A stretch of DNA of 5,416 nt, from assembly GCA_002399565.1 (NCBI GenBank), contig DHDW01000005.1:5625-11040 (forward strand), in the 5' to 3' direction. The translations under genes were made by a program, and so were the position numbers. This document shows positions 1 to 5,416 of the stretch, in pieces. The first letter of the stretch is position 1. Every line of letters begins with the position of its first letter. The DNA comes from Bacteroidales bacterium UBA4866. Its GTDB lineage: Bacteria > Bacteroidota > Bacteroidia > Bacteroidales > P3. The notes under the pieces are model-generated. The model was not told the DNA's origin, did not search any database, and was given only the letters and a program-made list of their open reading frames with translations.

Positions 1-1
1 A

Positions 2-367
2 CTAACAATTCATAATCATTCATCTTTAGCATTAGAATTTGGTTTGGGAGGAGTGCATTATAATATTCAAAATCCTTTTATTAAACCAATTCAAAAAAAA
101 TTAAGAAAAAGCTATTCTTCACACTCAATTAGCGAAATGTTAGAAGCAATTAAAATATTTGACTATGTTTTTCTAAGTCCTATATATAATAGTATATCCA
201 AAGATGGTTATAATAGCAAATTTAGGATTGATGAGCTTAAAGGATTAAACCTAATTAATGAAAAAGTAGTTGCTCTTGGAGGAGTTAGAGAAGAGAATTT
301 TGAAGAATTAAAACGAATAGGATTTGGAGGAGCAGCATTGCTTGGAAGTCTTTGGAAAGAAAAATAA
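2..367 (+). CDS. ThiE/TenI-superfamily protein, 5'-truncated by window edge
   Basis: The reading frame is open from the first bases of the window and ends in TAA at 365-367, leaving 121 C-terminal residues; about 80 N-terminal residues are probably missing. A TTG at 44 could serve as a start but lies inside the conserved fold (upstream codons still read as family sequence, LALEFG before GGVH), so the gene very likely begins outside the window. Family marks seen in the fragment: GGVH (16-19), SSHS (39-42), SPIYNSISK (59-67) in place of the GPxYxTxTK phosphate loop, and ALGGV (91-95) in place of AIGGI. It differs from true thiamine-phosphate synthase: the IND(D) stretch reads IHNH (3-6) and the Asp after GVHLG is Asn24, so both usual Mg-diphosphate Asp ligands are absent. 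The stop is 3 nt before thiE, so the two are surely co-transcribed. Known relatives include TenI (thiazole tautomerase) and second ThiE copies in Bacteroidota thi operons. The exact role is unassigned; the family call is firm. Confidence 0.85.
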   Translation, partial: LTIHNHSSLALEFGLGGVHYNIQNPFIKPIQKKLRKSYSSHSISEMLEAIKIFDYVFLSPIYNSISKDGYNSKFRIDELKGLNLINEKVVALGGVREENFEELKRIGFGGAALLGSLWKEK

Positions 368-370
368 AAA

Positions 371-997
371 ATGGAATTAGAAAAAATACAATTTATCACA
401 CATCAAAACTCTAAATATAATTATTTAGACTCTGCTCTTTTGGCTCTTGAGGGAGGCATTCGTTTTATTCAATTAAGAATGAAAAATTCCAAACACGAAG
501 AAGTTATTAAGGTTGGAAAAGTTTTGAAAGAAGAATGTAAGAAATATGATGCACAACTAATTATTGATGATTATGTAGATTTGGTTAATGAAATAGGAGT
601 AGGTGGAGTGCATTTAGGTCTAAAGGATATGCCAATAAATATTGCAAGAGAAAGATTGGATAAAGAAAAAATTATTGGAGGAACAGCCAATTGCTTTGAA
701 GACGTTTTGATGCAATATAAATTGGGAGCAGACTATATTGGAGTTGGTCCTTTTAATTACACAACAACAAAACTACATCTAAGTAAAATCTTAGGAGTTC
801 AAGGCTATAAGGATGTAAATGAAAAATGTAAAAAGAACAACATAAATATTCCTATTTATGCAATTGGAGGAATAAGACTAAATGATTTGGAAGAATTAAA
901 ACAAACTGGAGTTTATGGAATTGCAATAAGTTCTTTAATTCTTGAAAGTTCAAATCCTTTAGAAACCATAAAAGAAATAAAAAATATTTGGAGATAA
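371..997 (+). CDS. thiE: Thiamine-phosphate synthase (ThiE)
   Basis: This 208-residue cytosolic TIM-barrel enzyme couples HMP-diphosphate with the thiazole phosphate carboxylate to give thiamine phosphate, the joining step of the pathway. Length is normal for ThiE. Motifs in order: QLRMK (34-38, pyrimidine/diphosphate site), IIDDY (64-68, with the metal-binding Asp at 67), GVHLGLKD (79-86, second metal Asp at 86), GGTAN (103-107, Thr where Bacillus ThiE has Ser), GVGPFNYTTTK (124-134, phosphate loop with conserved Lys134), and AIGGI (164-168). All expected catalytic positions are filled, so this is the working ThiE of the operon, unlike the preceding paralog. It starts at ATG 3 nt after the upstream stop and ends 19 nt before thiG. 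There is no strong Shine-Dalgarno sequence, only an A-rich leader typical of Bacteroidota. The upstream neighbour shares the C-terminal pattern (EELKQTGVYGIAI versus EELKRIGFGGAAL), so the two are tandem paralogs. Confidence 0.95.
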   Translation: MELEKIQFITHQNSKYNYLDSALLALEGGIRFIQLRMKNSKHEEVIKVGKVLKEECKKYDAQLIIDDYVDLVNEIGVGGVHLGLKDMPINIARERLDKEKIIGGTANCFEDVLMQYKLGADYIGVGPFNYTTTKLHLSKILGVQGYKDVNEKCKKNNINIPIYAIGGIRLNDLEELKQTGVYGIAISSLILESSNPLETIKEIKNIWR

Positions 998-1016
998 AAA
1001 TTAACACAATTAATAT

Positions 1017-1790
1017 ATGAAAAAATTAATAATAGCAGGTAAAGAGTTTTCTTCTCGCTTATTTTTAGGAACAGGAAAATTCCCTTCCAATAAAATTATG
1101 GCTGAAGCTATTTTGGCTTCAAGAACTCAAATGGTAACAACTGCGATGAAAAGAGTTGATTTGGATAATAGTGAGGAAGATGATATGCTAAAACATATTC
1201 TTCAAAAAGACATTATTCTCCTACCCAACACTTCAGGAGTTAGAAATGCTAAAGAAGCTGTTTTTGCAGCACTTTTAGCAAGAGAATCACTACAAACAAA
1301 TTGGCTAAAACTTGAAATACATCCCGACCCCAAATACCTTCTTCCCGACCCTGTTGAAACACTAAAAGCAACAGAAGAATTAGCAAAATTAGGTTTTATT
1401 GTACTTCCTTATGTTCAGGCTGACCCAGTTCTATGTAAACTTTTAGAAGAAGCAGGTGCTGCAACAGTTATGCCTCTTGGTGCTCCAATTGGAACAAATA
1501 AGGGATTAAAAACAAAAGAACTTTTAGAAATAATCATTGAGCAATCAAATATTCCAGTTGTTGTAGATGCAGGTATTGGAGCTCCTTCACATGCTGCAGA
1601 AGCTATGGAAATGGGAGCTGATGCTGTTTTGGTAAATACAGCTATTGCAATTGCAAATAACCCTGTTGAAATGGCAAAAGCTTTTGCTTTAAGTGTTGAA
1701 GCTGGTAGAATGGCTTACGAAGCTGGTTTGGGAAAGATTTCACATAGTGCAGAGGCTTCCTCTCCCCTAACATCATTTTTAGATTTATAA
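1017..1790 (+). CDS. thiG: Thiazole synthase (ThiG)
   Basis: ThiG forms the thiazole ring from 1-deoxy-D-xylulose 5-phosphate, dehydroglycine and the thiocarboxylate of ThiS. The 257-residue length is normal, and the protein is a cytosolic (beta/alpha)8 barrel. Motifs seen: LGTGKF (17-22) near the N terminus, LPNTSGV (69-75), NWLKLEI (95-101) in which Lys98 fits the Schiff-base lysine that binds [15 protein letters not shown] (153-164) and [20 protein letters not shown] (184-203), the phosphate-binding end of the barrel, and the closing AGRMAYEAG (229-237). Start choice: ATG at 1017 puts the canonical opening strand ([17 protein letters not shown]) at the N terminus. It sits 19 nt after thiE and 21 nt before thiC, with AT-rich spacers too short for a separate promoter plus leader. 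It works directly with ThiH (dehydroglycine supplier, downstream) and with ThiS, which is not in this window. No key residue appears to be missing. Confidence 0.97.
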   Translation: MKKLIIAGKEFSSRLFLGTGKFPSNKIMAEAILASRTQMVTTAMKRVDLDNSEEDDMLKHILQKDIILLPNTSGVRNAKEAVFAALLARESLQTNWLKLEIHPDPKYLLPDPVETLKATEELAKLGFIVLPYVQADPVLCKLLEEAGAATVMPLGAPIGTNKGLKTKELLEIIIEQSNIPVVVDAGIGAPSHAAEAMEMGADAVLVNTAIAIANNPVEMAKAFALSVEAGRMAYEAGLGKISHSAEASSPLTSFLDL

Positions 1791-1805
1791 ATTAAAAAAC
1801 ATTAA

Positions 1806-3503
<1,698 letters not shown>

Positions 3504-3504
3504 A

Positions 3505-4617
3505 ATGGAAAGTTTTTATGATACAATAAAAGATTTAGATTGGGAAGAGATTAGAGATAGTATTTATTCAAAAACAAAGCTTGATGTTGAAAAAGCTTTA
3601 AATGCTAAAAATCCTTCAATTGAAGATTTCAAAGCGTTGGTATCTCCCTCTGCTAAGGATTATTTAGAACCTATGGCAAGAATGAGCAGAGATATTACTC
3701 AAAGACGTTTTGGAAAGACTATTCAATTTTATGTCCCTTTATATCTTTCTAACGAATGTTCTAATCACTGTATTTATTGTGGTTTTAATCATGATAACCC
3801 TATTGAGAGAAAAACTCTTACTGATGAGGAGATTATTCAAGAGATTAAATCCATTAAAGCAATGAATATGGATAATGTTCTTTTGCTTACTGGGGAATAT
3901 CCTTCAAAGGTTGGTGTTGATTATATTGAAAATGCTATTAATCTTTGCAGACCTTATTTTTCTACCATTAATCTTGAAGTTTACCCAATGAAAGAAGAGG
4001 AATATGAAAGATTGATTAAAGCTGGTATTAACTCTGTTTATGTTTACCAAGAAACATATCATCAAAATCGCTACAAACACTATCACCCTAAGGGAATGAA
4101 AAGCAACTATGAATATAGATTAGCAACCCCTGAGAGATTAGCAAAAGCTGGTATACATAGAGTTGGATTTGGAGCTTTGATAGGATTGGAAGATTGGAGG
4201 GTGGAAATGGTATTAATGGCTATGCATCTAAGATATATGACCAAGAACTATTGGAGAACAAAATATGCAGTAGCATTCCCTCGTATTCGCCCAGCAGAAG
4301 GAGGATTTGAACCAAACTTTATAATGAGCGATAAAGAATATGCTCAAACAATTTGGGCTTACCGTATATTTGATAACGATATAGATATATCAATGACAAC
4401 ACGTGAAAGCAAAGAGTTTAGAAGCAATTTCGTATCACTTGGAATAACCTCAATGAGTGCTGGAAGCAAAACAGAACCAGGAGGATATTCAAAACCAAAT
4501 ATAGAACTTGAACAATTTCATATCAACGATAACCGTTCAGAAAAAGAAATGGAAGAAATGGTAAAACAACAAGGCTATGAAGTAATCTATAAAGATTGGG
4601 ATAGAATTTTGAATTAA
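3505..4617 (+). CDS. thiH: 2-iminoacetate synthase / tyrosine lyase (ThiH)
   Basis: ThiH is a radical-SAM enzyme that cleaves tyrosine to p-cresol and dehydroglycine (2-iminoacetate), which ThiG uses for the thiazole. From the ATG at 3505 the product is 370 residues, normal for the family. The SAM/4Fe-4S motif CX3CX2C is intact at Cys85, Cys89 and Cys92 (CSNHCIYC). Other family marks are TGEYPSKVG (129-137), YQETYHQNRYKHYHPKGMKS (181-200), GFGALIGLEDWR (221-232), FPRIRP (258-263), TTRESKEFRSN (298-308) and SAGSKTEPGG (318-327), the C-terminal ThiH signature. An in-frame TTG at 3496 would add three residues and overlap the thiC stop; I prefer ATG 3505, which leaves 1 nt after that stop and begins with MESFYDTIKDLDW, a normal ThiH opening. 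Either way thiC and thiH are likely translationally coupled. ThiH rather than oxygen-dependent ThiO fits an anaerobic or microaerobic host. Confidence 0.97.
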   Translation: MESFYDTIKDLDWEEIRDSIYSKTKLDVEKALNAKNPSIEDFKALVSPSAKDYLEPMARMSRDITQRRFGKTIQFYVPLYLSNECSNHCIYCGFNHDNPIERKTLTDEEIIQEIKSIKAMNMDNVLLLTGEYPSKVGVDYIENAINLCRPYFSTINLEVYPMKEEEYERLIKAGINSVYVYQETYHQNRYKHYHPKGMKSNYEYRLATPERLAKAGIHRVGFGALIGLEDWRVEMVLMAMHLRYMTKNYWRTKYAVAFPRIRPAEGGFEPNFIMSDKEYAQTIWAYRIFDNDIDISMTTRESKEFRSNFVSLGITSMSAGSKTEPGGYSKPNIELEQFHINDNRSEKEMEEMVKQQGYEVIYKDWDRILN

Positions 4618-4643
4618 TTGTAAGTTAATACTAATCCTAACCG

Positions 4644-4670
4644 TAAGGGCAGGGTTCACCCCTGCCCTTA
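4644..4670. repeat. GC-rich perfect palindrome in thiH-thiF spacer (REP-like element or weak terminator)
   Basis: Two exact 11-base inverted arms (TAAGGGCAGGG at 4644-4654 and CCCTGCCCTTA at 4660-4670) flank a 5-base loop, TTCAC. The stem is far more GC-rich than its surroundings. It lies 26 nt past the thiH stop and 30 nt before the thiF start. Downstream is only a broken T-run (TTATTTAT), so as an intrinsic terminator on the + strand it would be weak; it could instead reduce readthrough into thiF, protect the 3' end of the upstream mRNA, or be one copy of a dispersed REP-like palindrome. Only one copy is in the window, so dispersal is inference. The hairpin itself is directly visible. Confidence 0.8.
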
Positions 4671-4700
4671 TTTATAATCGAATTAATAAACAAAACCACC

Positions 4701-5416
4701 ATGCTTACAAAAGAAGAACAAGAAAGATATAATAGACAAATTATATTACCTGAATTTGGAATAGAGGCTCAAAATAAATTGAAAGAGGCCTCGGTATTAA
4801 TTATTGGAGTTGGAGGATTGGGTTCTGTTAGTTCTTTGTATTTAGTTGCATCTGGCATTGGCAAGATTGGACTTGTGGATAACGACACTGTTTCAATCTC
4901 AAACCTCCAAAGACAAGTGCTTTATCGTGAAGATGAATTGGGATTATCAAAAGTAGAACAAGCAAAGGAAACTCTTGAAAGATTAAATTCTAATGTTGAG
5001 ATCATAACCTATAAAACATTTCTAACTCCTGAAAATGCAATTTCAATAATTAAAGACTATGATATAATTATTGATGGAACTGATAATTTTAAAGCAAGAT
5101 ATTTAATTAATGATGTTTGTGTTGGATTAGGAAAACCTTTTGTTTATGCTTCAATTGGGGATTATTATGGCCAGGTGGCTGTTTTCAATTTTGATAATAA
5201 GTCTTCCTGCTATCGTGATTTATTCCCAAACTACAATGAATTGCATAATAGAGAAAACAAAAACAAAGGTGTTATGGGAGTTTTACCTTCCATTGCTGCA
5301 TCTTTGCAAGTAAATGAAGCCATTAAGATAATTACTTCAACCGGAAGTCCTTTAATCAATAAGCTACTAACATTTGATATTCTCAACAACCAATTTACAA
5401 CCCTTGATTTAAAACC
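4701..5416 (+). CDS. thiF: ThiF/MoeB/HesA-family adenylyltransferase, 3'-truncated by window edge
   Basis: The frame from ATG 4701 stays open to the window end, giving 238 complete codons and no stop; little of the family's usual length should be missing. These E1-like enzymes adenylate the C-terminal glycine of a ubiquitin-like sulfur carrier, here most likely ThiS. Adenylation parts are complete: RYNRQIILPEFG (9-20, including the ATP-site Arg12), the nucleotide loop GVGGLG (36-41), LVDNDTV (58-64, with ribose-binding Asp60), SNLQRQ (67-72, Arg71), Lys84, and DGTDNFKARYLIND (125-138, with Mg-binding Asp128). The sulfur-transfer half is unusual. The first CXXC of the zinc site reads CYRD (170-173), and the region normally holding the catalytic Cys (SCAEAGV or NCRTAGV) reads NKNKGV (186-191), with Asn at the Cys position. 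Placement 83 nt after thiH in the same direction supports ThiF over MoeB. The A-rich leader has no clear Shine-Dalgarno sequence. The spacer palindrome may lower its expression relative to the upstream genes. Confidence 0.9.
   Translation, partial: MLTKEEQERYNRQIILPEFGIEAQNKLKEASVLIIGVGGLGSVSSLYLVASGIGKIGLVDNDTVSISNLQRQVLYREDELGLSKVEQAKETLERLNSNVEIITYKTFLTPENAISIIKDYDIIIDGTDNFKARYLINDVCVGLGKPFVYASIGDYYGQVAVFNFDNKSSCYRDLFPNYNELHNRENKNKGVMGVLPSIAASLQVNEAIKIITSTGSPLINKLLTFDILNNQFTTLDLK

Noticed and set aside
208..399. 63-codon open frame on the - strand across the thiE-like/thiE junction
   Set aside because: It is antisense to two confident coding regions with no own motif; a low-complexity shadow.
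535..580. ThiE IIDDY in place of the commoner IINDD, as a possible loss of function
   Set aside because: The metal-binding Asp is retained and only the neighbouring Asn is Asp. As far as I recall, this variant is usual in Bacteroidota ThiE, so the enzyme looks functional.
3904..4086. 60-codon open frame on the - strand inside thiH
   Set aside because: It is a shadow of conserved ThiH coding sequence, hydrophobic only because of AT-rich antisense codons.
4600..4700. Bacteroidota-type promoter (TTTG ... TAnnTTTG) for thiF
   Set aside because: TTTTG near 4609 is not followed by a matching TAnnTTTG at the right spacing. Only generic AT-rich matches were found.
4691..4703. CCACCATG context at the thiF start, resembling a eukaryotic Kozak sequence
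   Set aside because: Chance resemblance; the operon is plainly bacterial.

Overview
This window is an internal piece of a thiamine (vitamin B1) biosynthesis operon. It holds six genes, all on the + strand and tightly packed: a 5'-truncated ThiE/TenI-family gene, thiE, thiG, thiC, thiH, and a 3'-truncated thiF-like gene. The DNA is strongly AT-rich, and all five stop codons in view are TAA. The gene leaders are A-rich with no consistent Shine-Dalgarno sequence. This, the gene order thiE-thiG-thiC-thiH-thiF and the protein motifs point to a Bacteroidota (Bacteroidetes) bacterium. Using radical-SAM ThiH rather than the oxygen-dependent glycine oxidase ThiO suggests an anaerobic or oxygen-limited lifestyle. 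The taxonomic call is inference from layout and motifs.

Layout: bases 2-367 encode the C-terminal 121 residues of a ThiE/TenI-superfamily protein that lacks the usual metal-binding acidic residues. Bases 371-997 encode a canonical thiamine-phosphate synthase (ThiE). Then come thiazole synthase ThiG (1017-1790), phosphomethylpyrimidine synthase ThiC (1812-3503) and tyrosine lyase ThiH (3505-4617). The gaps between these genes are 3, 19, 21 and 1 nt. An 83-nt spacer follows and holds a GC-rich perfect palindrome (4644-4670). The last gene, an E1-like adenylyltransferase of the ThiF/MoeB family, starts at 4701 and runs off the window.

How the genes work together: ThiC makes the pyrimidine half (HMP-P) from AIR. 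ThiH makes dehydroglycine from tyrosine. ThiF normally adenylates the sulfur carrier ThiS, and ThiG combines DXP, dehydroglycine and ThiS-thiocarboxylate into the thiazole. ThiE joins the two halves into thiamine phosphate. ThiS, ThiD and any TPP riboswitch are not in this window. ThiS and the riboswitch would be expected upstream of base 1.

I see no undescribed system here. The points worth a second look are the degenerate ThiE-like paralog, a ThiF that appears to lack the sulfur-transfer cysteine and zinc-site cysteines, the palindrome in front of thiF, and a codon-usage shift inside thiC.
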